Source: Rariloculus sp965263005 (lineage in GTDB: Bacteria > Pseudomonadota > Gammaproteobacteria > Steroidobacterales > Rariloculaceae). From it: 64,000 nucleotides of DNA. How positions within the stretch are numbered: position 1 is the stretch's first letter; every line of letters begins with the position of its first letter. Of this stretch, positions 21,301 through 28,517 are shown one piece after another. The DNA is taken from contig NZ_OZ253579.1 in the NCBI RefSeq assembly GCF_965263005.1, forward strand, positions 62,001 to 126,000, read 5' to 3'. The notes beneath the pieces are model-generated. The model searched no databases and had not been told where the DNA came from. It saw nothing but the letters and a program-made list of their open reading frames with translations. The position numbers and the translations under genes were made by a program.

Positions 21301-24300
21301 TCCCCGTCGTTGTCGGTCAGGGCGCCTACATCGGTGTCGGTTTCGGTTTCGGCAGCCACAAATCCTACTCCGTCACTGCTCGTCCCCACCGTGACCACGC
21401 CGCACCAGAGGTCGCCGGTGTCCAGCGTGCAGGTGGTGTCCGCCGCGTCGTCGTTGGTGATGGTGCCCGTCGCCGTCGCGTCCGAAATCGCGGCGTTCGT
21501 CGCGCTCGACAGCGTCACCGTGAAGGTCTCGTCGTCCTCGACTGTGGTGTCCTCCACCGTCGCGACCATGACCGTCCCCATCTCGTTGCCCGCGGGGATG
21601 GTCAGCGTGTCGCTCGCCGCCGTGAAGTCCGTGTCCGAGGTGGCGCTGTCGCCGGTCTCGACCGACGTCGCCCAGTCCACCGTCACGTCCCGGCCGCTCA
21701 CCGCCGACAGCGTCACCGTGAACTCCGCCGGATCGCCCTCGGTCGCCGTCGCATCGCCCACGCTTACCGTCGGCGGATCGTCGTTGTCGACGATCGTGCC
21801 CTTCGCGGTCGGGTCCGACACCAGTTCCACGTTCGCCGACACACCCGACAGCGTCACCGTGAAGGTCTCGTCGTCCTCGTCCAGGGAGTCATCCTCCAGC
21901 ATCACCGAGAACATCGTCGACGTAGCTCCCGTGCCCCCCTCGATCGTCACCGTCCCCGTCGTCGTCGTCCCGAGATCCGCCGCAACCGCCGTGTCGCCGC
22001 TCTCGAACGACGCCGTCCAGGTCACCGTCACGTCCGCGTCAGCCTCCACCACCTCGCCATCTGCATCCTTCAGCTGCGCCCAGAAGTTCACCACCTCGTC
22101 GTCCTCGGACCCCATCTCATCGTCGACGCTCAGCGTCGGGGTGGACGGCGTGCCGGCTACCGCGGTGCCCCTGATGGCGATGCGGAGCGGCACGCCGCCG
22201 GCACGGGTACCCCAGAGGCCGCTGAGGGCGCCTCTGGACGGACGAAGAAGATGGCCGTCTGCAATACTCCACCCGGCTGCGGACACCGTATCCTCGCCGG
22301 TCGAGTCCGTGGCACTCCAACCCTGCGAGTAGTAAGTACCGTGTCCCGGAGTATCGTGTTCCGGAGTAGTCAGCACCACCGCATAGGTCGTGTCTTTCGT
22401 GAGCGGGCGCGTGCCATCCGCCGGGGGGGTGAAGGACATCGCTCCCACCGCAAAGCTGTCGGGAGGCGTGAGACCCGTGCAGGACGACGTGGGAAGCCCG
22501 CTGGCGTCGGTCGCGCACAACTGCGCCGTGAAACCGGTGCTGCTGGCAGAGACGATGTCGACGCCGGTCAGGGTGTACCCGTCCTCGTTCGTACCGGTCG
22601 TGAATACTTGTGCAACCTGCCTCTCATGAGCCAGACTCCCGCCGGGCAAAGTAGTGCTTTGATCCTGACCGACGTTGCTGACCAGGGCGTCGGCGCTCGG
22701 CGTCACGACGATCGGGGGCGCGTCGTCGTCGACGATCGTGCCCGTCGCGGTCGGGTCCGTCGCCAGTTGCGCGCTCGCCGACACACCCGACAGCGTCACC
22801 GTGAACGTCTCGTTCTCCTCGTCCGTAAAGTCCTCCTCCGTCGGCACCGTGATCGTCGTCGCCGTCTCGCCGATCGCGATGGACACCGGCCCCGTCGTCG
22901 TCGACCCGAGATCCGCCGCGATCGCCGTGTCGCCGGTCTCGATCGACGCCGTCCAGGTCGCCGTCACCTCCGCCGCGGCCGCTTCCGACAGCGTGACCGT
23001 GAAGGCCACGCCATCACCCTCGTTGCCCTCGGCATCCTCGACGCTCAGCGTCGGGGTGGACGGCGTCCCGGCCACCGCGGCGCCCCTGATGACCATGCGG
23101 AGCGTCTGGTCGCTATTGGTACCGGACAAAGAGAGCTCAAGAGTGCTTGGGGACGTACTCCAGCGATAGCCGTTGGCAACACTCCACCCGGCTGCGGACT
23201 CCACATCCTCGCCGGTCGAGTCCGTGACACCCCAGCCGTGCAGGTATCTGCCCACTGGTAGATAGTTCTGGACAGCTTCCACCACCATCGCATTGGTCGT
23301 GTCCTTCGAGAGCGTGAGCACGGTATCCGCCGGCACGGTGAAGGACATCACTCCCACCGCAAAGCTGTCAGGAGGCGTGAGTACCGTGCAGTCCGCGCTA
23401 ATCGAGATCCGGTCGCACACCTTCGCCGTGAAACTGCTGCTGCTGGCAGAGACGATGTCGACGCCGGTCACGGTGTACCCGTCTTCGTACATACCGGTCG
23501 TGAATTCTTGTGCAACAAACCTCCATTCACTCACACTACCGCCATCCGCCGTAGTGCTTGCATCCTGCTTGGCGGTGCTGACCAGGGTGTCGGCGCCCAG
23601 CGTCACGTCAATCGGGGCCACGTCGTTGTCCACGATCGTCACCGTCGCCTCGGACGGGGTTCCCGCCGTCACGCCGTCCGGCAGCGTCCCGAAGGTGAGC
23701 GCCACGCTCTCGCCGGCGTCGACATCCGTGTCATCGGTCGCCGTCAGCGTGAAGGTCTGCGCCGTGTCGGTTGCGCCGAAGGTCACGTTCTCCGGCACCC
23801 CCGACCAGTCCGCCCCGGTCTCGCCCGGCGGCGTCGCGCCGCCCGCGCCCGCCGCCGAGACCGGCACCGTCACCTCGCGCCCCGGCGCGGCGTCGAGCTG
23901 CACCGTCACCGCCACCGTGCCGCCCTCGTCCACCGAGTACGACTCCACCCCGAACGACACCGCCGCCGAGCGCGGCGTCGCCGTCGCCTCGTCCGAGGGG
24001 TCGCTGACGCTACTCGACGAGGTGTACGTCCGCACCTGGAAGGTGTGCAACTGCCCGCCCACCAGGCCGGTCACCGTGTAGCCGGTCAGGTTCGAACCAT
24101 CCCCTGCATCGGTGTCGTGTTGCCCACTGTTCGGAATATCCGTCCACTCGGCATAGTCCCCGTCCGTCTTGTACCGGTACTGGTGACGGTTGAATATCAG
24201 GTACGGCGCGTGCGCGTCCCAGGACAGCGCCACCTCGCCGACCTCCGCCCCCAGCGACGCCATCAGGTTTGCCGGCGTCGGCAGTCCGGTGTCGACATCG

Positions 24301-27140
24301 ATCACCTGCACCGAGTACGACCCCGGGTCGCCCACCGTGTAGCCCATGCCCGCCTGCACCTCCACGATGATATTGCCTGCCAGCTCGCGGAAATCGTCGT
24401 TCTTCAGCGTCACCCTCAGCGCCGTGGTCGCGCTGCCCACCGCGAACGTCACCGTGCGCTCCGCCGTCGCCCCGTCCGGCAACAGGTCGCGGTCCTCCTG
24501 CTGCGTCACCTCCACCGTCACCATCAGCGCCGCCGCCGTCGACCCGGCCCGGCTCAGCGTAAAGTCGACAGCACCATTGTCCTCGGAGTAAAAGTCCGCG
24601 TTACTCGCTATCGTCACCACCGGCGTCTCGTTGTCCACGATCGTCACCGTCGCCTCGGACGGGGTTCCCGCCGTCATGCCGTCCGGCAGCGCCCCGAAGG
24701 AGAGCGCCACGCTCTCGATGGTTTCGGCATCCGCGTCATCGGTCGCCGCCAGCGTGAAGGTCTGCGCCGCCGCGAGCGCCCCGAAGGTCACGCTCTCCGG
24801 CACCCCCGACCAGTCCGCCCCGGTCTCGCCCGGCGGCGTCGCGCCGCCCGCGCCCGCCGCCGAGACCGGCACCGTCACCTCGCGCCCCGGCACGCCGTTG
24901 AGCCGCACCGTCACCTCCACCGTGCCGCCCTCGTCCACCCTGTAGTCGGACTCCCCGAACGACACCTCCAGCGCCGCCGTGCGCGGCGTCGCCATCGCCT
25001 CGTTCGAGGCCGCGCTGGCCGTCGTGACCCCCGAGACGACATTGACCGCCCGCACCTCGAAGGTGTGGGTCTGCCCGCCGGTCAGGCCGGTCACCGCGTA
25101 GCCCGACCGGTGCGCGGCGGTCAGCGCATCGGGCGACTGCCCGCTGTCGGGAATCTCCACCCAGTTCCCGTAGACGCCGTCGCTCTTGTAGCGGTACTCG
25201 TGGCGCGAAACCTCGTAGAACCGCAATGGCGCGGCCCAGGACAGCACCACCTCGCCCACCCCCGGCCCGACGATCGCCTGCAGGTGCTCCGGCTTCACCG
25301 CCCCGGGGTCGCTCCCGTCGGTCACCGTCACGGTGGCCAAGGCCGGGTCGCCCAGCGTGTAGCCGTCGCCCGGCTTCACCTCCACCGTGAAGTCGGCGTC
25401 CCCTTCCGCCAGCTCGTCGTTCTTCAGCGTCACCGCAAGCGCCGCCGTCGCCGCGTTCGCGGCAAACATCACCGTCCGCTCCACCGTCTGGTCGTAGTTC
25501 GCCTGCAGCGTGACCATCTCGTCCGGCAGCACGTCGCTGTACCAGCTCTCCCTCAGCTCCACGGTCACCGTCAGTTCATCGGTCAGTGGCTCCGTGCGGG
25601 TCAGCGTGAACCCGGCCTCGCCGCTTTCCTCGGTGACCGACGCGTCGTCCGCCGCGATCGTCACCGCCGGCAGGCCCGTGGCGTCGACGACCCGGATGGT
25701 CGCGCTCGTGCCCTCCGGCACCGTCGCGCCCTCCGGGTCGGAGGTGAACGTCAACGTGTTGACCTCGCCGGCTTCCTCAGGCACCCGGTTCAGCCGCGCC
25801 GACTTCAGCTCCGTCACCCCCGGATAGAAACTGAAAGACTGGGGGCGACTCCCGATTTGCGCCCCGTCGTCCGCCACCGTCGTCACACGCACGTACACGT
25901 ACGCCCACTTCCCGCTTCCCGGAGAAAGCCGCACCGTGAAGATCACGTCGCCGCCCACGCCCACGGTCCCGCCCTCGACGCTCACCACCGGCGGTTCGTC
26001 GTCGTCGACAATCGTGCCCAGGGGCGCCAACACCAGGTTGCCCTCGCCCGCGAACACCGCGTTTGTCGGGTTCGACAGCAGAAGCCTGAACGGCTCGTCA
26101 ATCTCGTGCGCCGTGTCCTCAAGGGTCTGCACCGAGACCGTCTTCTCCGTCTCCCCCGGTGCGAAGGTCAGCGTGCCCGCCCCCGGCACGTAGTCGCTCG
26201 CGTCCGCTGTATAGATCGGTGTCGGAATAAACAGACTGCTCGGCAGCCCCAGCGTGGTCCAGTCCACCGTCACCGTCTGCGTGCTCGCCTCCGACAGCGT
26301 CACCGTGAAGGGCACAGGGCTGCCCTCGGTCGCCGAGGCATCCGCGACGCTCAGCGTCAGCGGCACCACCGTGCCGCGGACCTCCATTCTGACGCTGTAG
26401 TCGGTAGCCTCACTCCAACTGCCGGGTGTCCCTTGGTGATGCGTATCGCGGATGCTGAATCCTTGTGTAGTTGTCTGATCGATGGATTCAGTAATAGAAA
26501 CATAAAAGGCGGAACTGGTCGTCGCAGTGTTCGAGAGCACGACCCAATATGACCTACCGGTAACGAGTGAGAGCGGGCTCGGAGCCGAAAACGTCCGGGT
26601 GACTCCTCCGAAAGGGTCGGCGGAATTGTCCAGCACGGCCAGCTGGGCGCCGGGATCGCCGGAACTGTTGTTCTCGTGGATCGCTACCTGCACTCCCTGG
26701 GCGTCGTTATCCTCGCCCGACAGTTGCAGCGTGACGCTCTCGAGCACGTACCCCGCCGTATTCGGTCCGGCCGTGAACCGCTGGGCAATTCGTTGCTCGC
26801 CAAGTTCAATACTCCCGCCGGATGTGGTTATTGAATACGTTGGGGATCTTACGGATCCCGTACTGTCACGCCCCTCAGCGAAATTTGAGACCAGCACGAT
26901 CTCCTGTGCCTGGGCCGTAGCCGGCAAGGCGAGCGCGCCGACGAGCGCGAGCAGCGCCGCGGCGGCGAGCGCGCGGGCGGAGTGGACGAGGCCGCGCCGG
27001 GCGCTGGCCAAGCGCGCGAAACCCGCCGGCCGTGCGGCGGCGGATGCGGTCGATGGTGAAGGGTGGCCGCCCCGAGGGGACGGCAGGCGGTCAGGCGGCG
27101 ATGGCGGGCGGCGTTGCTCCCGCGCCCGAGGCGCAGTCAT
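12330..27140 (-). CDS. Giant modular surface adhesin with autotransporter-like C-terminal barrel (4,936 residues)
   Basis: One uninterrupted frame encodes 4,936 residues. Order, approximate residues: signal region with hydrophobic core AALLALVGALALPATAQA (60-78); an 'anchor-R-like' beta domain (80-255); Calx-beta-like units mixed with fibronectin-III domains (258-1170); two more anchor-R-like domains (1180-1365, 1472-1668); further Calx-beta units; a domain with CTLDTGDLWCGVVTVG and LTWTDGGPDVTLRL (1900-2037); five consecutive Calx-beta units (2370-2945); three 203-residue cadherin-like plus FN3 modules (2950-3560); another cadherin unit and two FN3 (to 3868); two related domains (3870-4110); two Calx-beta (4120-4365); linker MPKAWLARFGRT; Gly-rich repeat linker (4457-4517); barrel to the final W. 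Calx-beta and cadherin folds usually bind calcium. This is probably a type V-like secreted adhesin. The ATG lacks a clear ribosome-binding site; a TTG about 43 codons on is an alternative start. Confidence 0.9.
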   Translation of the reverse strand: MTAPRAREQRRPPSPPDRLPSPRGGHPSPSTASAAARPAGFARLASARRGLVHSARALAAAALLALVGALALPATAQAQEIVLVSNFAEGRDSTGSVRSPTYSITTSGGSIELGEQRIAQRFTAGPNTAGYVLESVTLQLSGEDNDAQGVQVAIHENNSSGDPGAQLAVLDNSADPFGGVTRTFSAPSPLSLVTGRSYWVVLSNTATTSSAFYVSITESIDQTTTQGFSIRDTHHQGTPGSWSEATDYSVRMEVRGTVVPLTLSVADASATEGSPVPFTVTLSEASTQTVTVDWTTLGLPSSLFIPTPIYTADASDYVPGAGTLTFAPGETEKTVSVQTLEDTAHEIDEPFRLLLSNPTNAVFAGEGNLVLAPLGTIVDDDEPPVVSVEGGTVGVGGDVIFTVRLSPGSGKWAYVYVRVTTVADDGAQIGSRPQSFSFYPGVTELKSARLNRVPEEAGEVNTLTFTSDPEGATVPEGTSATIRVVDATGLPAVTIAADDASVTEESGEAGFTLTRTEPLTDELTVTVELRESWYSDVLPDEMVTLQANYDQTVERTVMFAANAATAALAVTLKNDELAEGDADFTVEVKPGDGYTLGDPALATVTVTDGSDPGAVKPEHLQAIVGPGVGEVVLSWAAPLRFYEVSRHEYRYKSDGVYGNWVEIPDSGQSPDALTAAHRSGYAVTGLTGGQTHTFEVRAVNVVSGVTTASAASNEAMATPRTAALEVSFGESDYRVDEGGTVEVTVRLNGVPGREVTVPVSAAGAGGATPPGETGADWSGVPESVTFGALAAAQTFTLAATDDADAETIESVALSFGALPDGMTAGTPSEATVTIVDNETPVVTIASNADFYSEDNGAVDFTLSRAGSTAAALMVTVEVTQQEDRDLLPDGATAERTVTFAVGSATTALRVTLKNDDFRELAGNIIVEVQAGMGYTVGDPGSYSVQVIDVDTGLPTPANLMASLGAEVGEVALSWDAHAPYLIFNRHQYRYKTDGDYAEWTDIPNSGQHDTDAGDGSNLTGYTVTGLVGGQLHTFQVRTYTSSSSVSDPSDEATATPRSAAVSFGVESYSVDEGGTVAVTVQLDAAPGREVTVPVSAAGAGGATPPGETGADWSGVPENVTFGATDTAQTFTLTATDDTDVDAGESVALTFGTLPDGVTAGTPSEATVTIVDNDVAPIDVTLGADTLVSTAKQDASTTADGGSVSEWRFVAQEFTTGMYEDGYTVTGVDIVSASSSSFTAKVCDRISISADCTVLTPPDSFAVGVMSFTVPADTVLTLSKDTTNAMVVEAVQNYLPVGRYLHGWGVTDSTGEDVESAAGWSVANGYRWSTSPSTLELSLSGTNSDQTLRMVIRGAAVAGTPSTPTLSVEDAEGNEGDGVAFTVTLSEAAAAEVTATWTASIETGDTAIAADLGSTTTGPVSIAIGETATTITVPTEEDFTDEENETFTVTLSGVSASAQLATDPTATGTIVDDDAPPIVVTPSADALVSNVGQDQSTTLPGGSLAHERQVAQVFTTGTNEDGYTLTGVDIVSASSTGFTAQLCATDASGLPTSSCTGLTPPDSFAVGAMSFTPPADGTRPLTKDTTYAVVLTTPEHDTPGHGTYYSQGWSATDSTGEDTVSAAGWSIADGHLLRPSRGALSGLWGTRAGGVPLRIAIRGTAVAGTPSTPTLSVDDEMGSEDDEVVNFWAQLKDADGEVVEADADVTVTWTASFESGDTAVAADLGTTTTGTVTIEGGTGATSTMFSVMLEDDSLDEDDETFTVTLSGVSANVELVSDPTAKGTIVDNDDPPTVSVGDATATEGDPAEFTVTLSAVSGRDVTVDWATSVETGDSATSDTDFTAASDTLTIPAGNEMGTVMVATVEDTTVEDDETFTVTLSSATNAAISDATATGTITNDDAADTTCTLDTGDLWCGVVTVGTSSDGVGFVAAETETDTDVGALTDNDGDQTITIGSDSYTISSLLVRNSPVRALSIDLDESFPTDDVATLEFYIGTSAKTFKVSEATAYAIDEGYYWTDSGLTWTDGGPDVTLRLRRAALPMVTIAADRNSYAEVQGNAGFTLSRTGSTAATLTVTVEVTQQVDRDLLPDGAAAVRTVTFAVGGATAALTVALENDDLAELPGNLTVRVQAGMGYTVGAPGSATVSVADFDTGRPQPANLTASAGAGVGEVALSWDAHAPQLKFSRHQYRYKTDGNYAAWTDIPNSGQNDSLGGDGSNLTGYTVTGLVGGQLHTFQVRTYSSSSSVSDSSNEATATPRSAAVSFGAGSYSVDEGGTVAVTVQLDAAPGREVTVPVSAAGAGGATPPGETGADWSGVPENVTFGATDTEQTFTLAATDDTDVETGESVALSFGTLPDGVTAGTQALATVTIVDNDVLPTLSVANAEAAESDGVAFTVTLSEAATDDVTVTWTASIESGDSAETADFGSPLTETVRFMPSQTTVTITVPTIDDSTDEDDDTFTLTLSSPSANATLASDATATGTITDNDDPPTISVEDQTVIEGDQNPNNNADVELGFPFLVTLSEASEKRVLYKVRRVELASDTAADADLDLSGALIRGSNAIGVGATVDYAEADVIRNDDLDEPDETFTLEIYDFQNATAGAKTQSTITIQDDDDPPSVSVGDATAAEGAPVEFPVTLSAASGREVAVNWATSAETGDSAISDTDFTAASDTLTFMPGETTATVAVATIEDTLDEPDETFTLTLSSPSNATLGEATATGTITDNDDPPTLGVADAAATEGAPVEFTVTLSAAATDDVTATWTASTIEGDEEKAAAADLESTTGSVTVPKGETAATFTVATAEDALDEYNETFTVALSSPSSNATLAADATTATGTITDDDARPALIIADMSAPEESNVEFTVTLTPESGRTVTVGWGTFLNSGQTAEEEDFTSFPQNGFVTFPPGQTTAQLQVGVVDDALVESDETFEVTLGSASNARLEDNSAIGTIVDNDVAPNAAPTFTSAAMFNPAENQTAVGTVRVEDSDGDAITDYALSGGADQALFSIGSTSGVLTFQAAPNYEDPQDANTDNAYVVVVQATSGKDARVMTADQTITVTVMDDDTEAPGAPDAPSVSPASVTSLNVNWSAPDNAGPEITDYDVQYRAGTSAPWSDGSHIGTALTAILTGLLEDTEYDVQVRATNAEGTGGWSASGSGATDANAAPSFTSSATFNPAENQTAVGTVEAQDSDTTDAVTGYTLNGGADQALFSINNSGVLTFQAAPNYEDPQDANTDNAYVVVVQATSGTGDREQTGTQTITVTVRDDDTEAPGAPDAPSVSPASVTSLTVTWSAPDNAGPAITDYDVQYRAGTSAPWSDGSHIGTALTAILTGLEEDTSYQVQVRATNAEGTGGWSASGSGSTDANAAPSFTSSATFNPAENQTAVGTVAAEDNDTGDAITGYAFSGGADQALFSINNSGVLTFQAAPNYEDPQDANTDNAYLVTVQATSGTADRELTRTQTITVTVMDADEQPDTPAKPTLSAVSGSTTRLVASWTEPGLNGGPEITSYSVEYREGTTGTWIFGSLTAVVTLTITGLTEDTEHQVRVQALNGETPSAWSDASDAVRTNSAANAPVFSETDLMREVPENSAAGTNVGDRVTADAADPGDTLTYTLEGTDASLFDIVSTSGQIQTKSGVTYDYEATINSYSVTVTASTVTASDATASATVNVTINVTDEDEQPDTPAKPTLAAVSGSHTSLAARWTKPGRNGGPDITGYRVQYREGTSGWVNFTHNGAGVTRTITGLTAGTEYQVRVRAFNGETPSAFSDPSDAVSTNSSTVPGRPEVTATVGLHTSLDVSWTVPGLGGGQTISGYDVRYREGLNGAWNDWAHAGSATSTTIAGLVPNTAYQVQVRTLDGQSSSAWSRLGSGRTSAPATTEVGDLEVTGPGANGVWDRGERVEVQVKFRLPVRVQVPDGGRAPVLALAFFDNAPEEREFRSSAVAQYTVGSGTDTLTFVYTVTAADAGANHVVVVDNGLLDRDGAIRTLEGGGSETTLEQTQAGPVEVVLDGGADHAWSAGERIRVRVTFFDEVVVDTAGGTPTIGLRLGDERGLRTPVRTAAYTRGSGTKKLTFEYELRASDRTVRGVEVVANTLAANGGAIRNEQGLKARLGHPGSLWSSPQDPMRPALRVRGFDAAHEGGTLEFRVTLQPASHFEVTVKYATADGTAKAGEDDYTPASGTLTFEAGETEKTVGVEVLSDDDAEESETVRLRLSDIESDWPYGPLFSTVGEATGRIEDGAAPEDAAAPEDTGGSASGFTTGLTTVTVSVADAKVREAPGAKLEFAVTLNEVASVEVKVDYRTADGSARAGSDYTATSGTLTFRAGETEKTVSVPVLDDAHDEGNEKMLLVLDRTEGVIREDYLGIGTIQNTDLMPKAWLARFGRTASDHAVAAIEGRWRSGAEARPQTHLTIGGRRVENLFDFDRVRDSFNALEAGPAAIDPRLDPESAWARMDRLKAESLGLAVGSPAGGGLAGSGIAGNPAGGGLPGSGLAGGGLSGSDLAGGGLSGSGLLGGGPADSRSAPRGGLSAARGALAGALGLPDLRNGLMGSSFFYSKRPGDEDGPGGGTGWLGNWSAWGNTAATRFRGADGPLSLDGEVATATLGADSRWGRWHGGLALSYSEGDGVYTHPEAAGGAVTSTLTSLHPFARYEVNDRTSFWGVLGYGSGALRLTPEGAETGIETDIETAMAAFGGRGVFSVRSSRFGAFELAVVSDVRVSETVSDSVENLMGATGATSRVRVMLEGSGSMPMATGGVLKPTLEAGLRYDDGDAETGAGLEIGAGLGYAAGALAVEVKGRMLLAHEDTEYEEWGFSGSIRYQPRSDGRGLSMNLGSAWGATQSGVQSLWSRQDASGLVRGAAMNAAQRFQAELGYGFTGRRKTDALWMPFLGAESADGGAQSLRMGVRLTSGPNLEAGLEFGRLDNGRGAPERAVQLRGAFRW
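13590..13770. repeat. Gly/Ser/Leu-rich repeat linker before the barrel
   Basis: On the minus strand this encodes a short-period repeat built from GGGL-SGSGLA units (variants GSPAGGGLAG, GNPAGGGLPG, GGGLSGSDLA). It separates the passenger and FGRT linker from the C-terminal barrel. The DNA repeats CCGCTACCCGAAAGACCGCC-like units and may slip in length. Confidence 0.8.
16780..18290. repeat. Tandem 609-bp repeats inside the adhesin gene (three copies)
   Basis: The phrase GGGTCCTCGTAGTTGGGCGC recurs at 16861, 17470 and 18079, spacing exactly 609 bases (203 codons). Each unit encodes a cadherin-like domain (FNPAENQTAVG, ALFSI, YEDPQDANTDNAY) followed by an FN3 domain; two FN3 copies are almost identical at DNA level and the third has diverged. 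Such near-identical units can expand or contract by recombination. Confidence 0.85.
20030..25310. repeat. Dispersed copies of a Calx-beta / Calx-beta / FN3 block
   Basis: The run GTCTCGCCCGGCGGCGTCGC recurs at 20221, 23818 and 24823. The last two are 1,005 bases apart (335 codons) and the first is 3,597 bases from the second. Each copy lies in a block encoding VTVPVSAAGAGGATPPGETG, and is followed on the minus strand by similar repeats including an FN3 unit with RHQYRYKTDG in two copies. These look like whole-block duplications rather than independent domain gain. Confidence 0.8.
22120..23620. repeat. Two copies of the anchor-R-like plus Calx-beta block, 913 bp apart
   Basis: ACGCTCAGCGTCGGGGTGGA occurs at 22128 and 23041. 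Downstream of each lies a domain with the shared pattern QxFTTG-x-EDGYTxTGVDIVSAS, LTPPDSFAVG, MSFT and WSxTDSTGED. The N-terminal domain of the protein (residues 80-255) is a more distant third copy with QRFTAGPNTAGYVLESVTL. Confidence 0.75.
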
Positions 27141-27621
27141 GGCGCTCGGCGCTCGGCGCTATTATAACATTAACAATGTCGATAACGTTCGACAACCGCA
27201 CACCTATCAAGCTCATCGCCAAGCCGCCCGGGCCCCGTGTCAATGCAACCGGCGCGCTCAACGCGCCACTGCTGGCACGCAGTCTATCATGCAGTGTCAA
27301 TATCAAGTAAAAAAAGAACTTGAAAACAAAAATATTTTTGTCCTATTCAACAATACATTTATGTCTTTATGATCGGCCCGCCTGTGCCGATCCCCCCCCC
27401 CCGAAAACACCATCCAGAGGCCGAGCCCGGCCCTGTCCGGGATCGCGGCCGGGTGTCCCTGGGACGCATTGCCGCCGTTCCCGGTGACCGGAACGAAGAA
27501 CACACTGCACGATGAATGCCGCCATGGAGGTGCCCGGCCAAGCGCCGGCACGTATCGGAGGGCGAAGACGATGCCGCCCGAACGCTTGACATCGATCATG
27601 CCCAATCTGAAGATCATTGGT
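27141..27621. other. AT-rich divergent intergenic region with C11 tract and perfect palindrome
   Basis: This lies between the start of the giant adhesin (minus) and a lipoprotein (plus). A TATAAT hexamer for the adhesin is at 27161-27166 (minus strand, 20 bases before its ATG). Bases about 27300-27370 are strikingly AT-rich for this genome and hold the perfect 16-base palindrome ACAAAAATATTTTTGT (27326-27341). A run of eleven C follows at 27392-27402. No gene is convincing here. Confidence 0.7.
27161..27166 (-). promoter_or_regulatory. TATAAT -10 box upstream of the giant adhesin
   Basis: A perfect TATAAT lies on the minus strand 20 bases before the ATG at 27140, in a local AT-rich patch. 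No strong -35 is present at 16-18 bases. The implied leader would be only about 13 bases and has no ribosome-binding site. Confidence 0.45.
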
Positions 27622-28179
27622 ATGAAGCGCAGGTGGCCCGTCGTACTGGTCGTTTTTCTCACAAGCGGTTGTACCGCGCCGCAAGAGACGGCCACATCCA
27701 CCGCGAGCCCGGCCGAGGGAACGACCCGCCAAACGCCGTCACCGGTTCCCAGTTTAGGGATACGCACGTACCGCGGGTGCGAGAGTGTTCCCGCCCGGGG
27801 GCTTCTGCAACGCTTGTTCGTGGGCTTTGAATTCACGGGCGCGTCGTGCTCCGTGGCCGTCGTTGCCGGCAACAGCGTTCGGGTGAGTTTCATGGACGAT
27901 GACATCGTTCCCCTGGCCCCCTATCCATCGTCGGACGGTCATTTCAATTCGGATATTCTGATCGGGGAACTGGACAACTCCGATGTTTTGATCGTTCAGC
28001 ATGACTTCAACGGCCACGTGCGCAGCGTCACCCAAACCATCCGCGATTCAAGCGGCGCGCTGGTTTATGGCCGGTCCGGAAGCGGCGACTACATCAGGGA
28101 GTGTCTGGTGCATCGGGAGAATCCCCCGCGGCCGTGTGGCCGCCCGCAAGACACGCCGCCGCCGGAGGCGGCGCCCTGA
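27622..28179 (+). CDS. Hypothetical lipoprotein
   Basis: A 185-residue protein I do not recognise. It begins with a lipoprotein signal, MKRRWPVVLVVFLTSGC, with lipobox LTSGC at residues 13-17, then a Thr/Ser/Pro-rich tether (TATSTASPAEGTTRQTPSP) and a compact domain with YRGCESVPA, GASCSVAVVAG and IRECLVHRE whose three cysteines may pair. The C-terminus is Pro-rich. I chose ATG 27622 because it places the positive residues right at the start of the signal; an in-frame ATG at 27598 is also possible. It is divergent from the giant adhesin across a spacer with a C11 tract, so the two could share regulation, but that is only inferred from position. Confidence 0.65.
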   Translation: MKRRWPVVLVVFLTSGCTAPQETATSTASPAEGTTRQTPSPVPSLGIRTYRGCESVPARGLLQRLFVGFEFTGASCSVAVVAGNSVRVSFMDDDIVPLAPYPSSDGHFNSDILIGELDNSDVLIVQHDFNGHVRSVTQTIRDSSGALVYGRSGSGDYIRECLVHRENPPRPCGRPQDTPPPEAAP

Positions 28180-28406
28180 CCCGATCCGGCGGGAACGTCA
28201 CCGAGCCGCCGTACCCCCCATTCCTCGTCGTCCGTGTCCTCCTGCGCCACCGGGTCCGGCGCCGCACGCCGGCCCGACGCCGTCTTTCCTCATTCGTTCT
28301 GAAACGCCGCCGGAAGGCCGAGCCGGGCCGTGACCGGGACGGCGGCCGAGGTCCCGGGAGGGTCTCGGCCGGTCTTCCGATTACCCGCACGAGGGAGGGG
28401 ATAGCG

Positions 28407-28517
28407 ATGAGCGAACGCATGGACAGACGCGCCCCGGCGTCAACGTTCCTGACCCACTATTTCGGCCGCGGAACGGTTGCCCCGCTCAATCGCCGCCACG
28501 GCTCGCAAATGCCGTAA
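28407..28517 (+). CDS. Possible small protein of 36 residues
   Basis: ATG 28407 follows GGGAGGGG at seven bases, a strong ribosome-binding site, and opens a 36-codon frame ending at TAA 28517. The product is basic and has no motif I know. Only the ribosome-binding site supports it, so it may be chance. Confidence 0.22.
   Translation: MSERMDRRAPASTFLTHYFGRGTVAPLNRRHGSQMP

Noticed and set aside
12747..26552. Large plus-strand open frames opposite the adhesin (such as 12747-15827, 17193-19472, 20523-23261, 23508-26552)
   Set aside because: They mirror the codon bias of the minus-strand gene, are Arg/Pro-rich or Ser/Val-rich without known motifs, and the minus frame has clear domains throughout.
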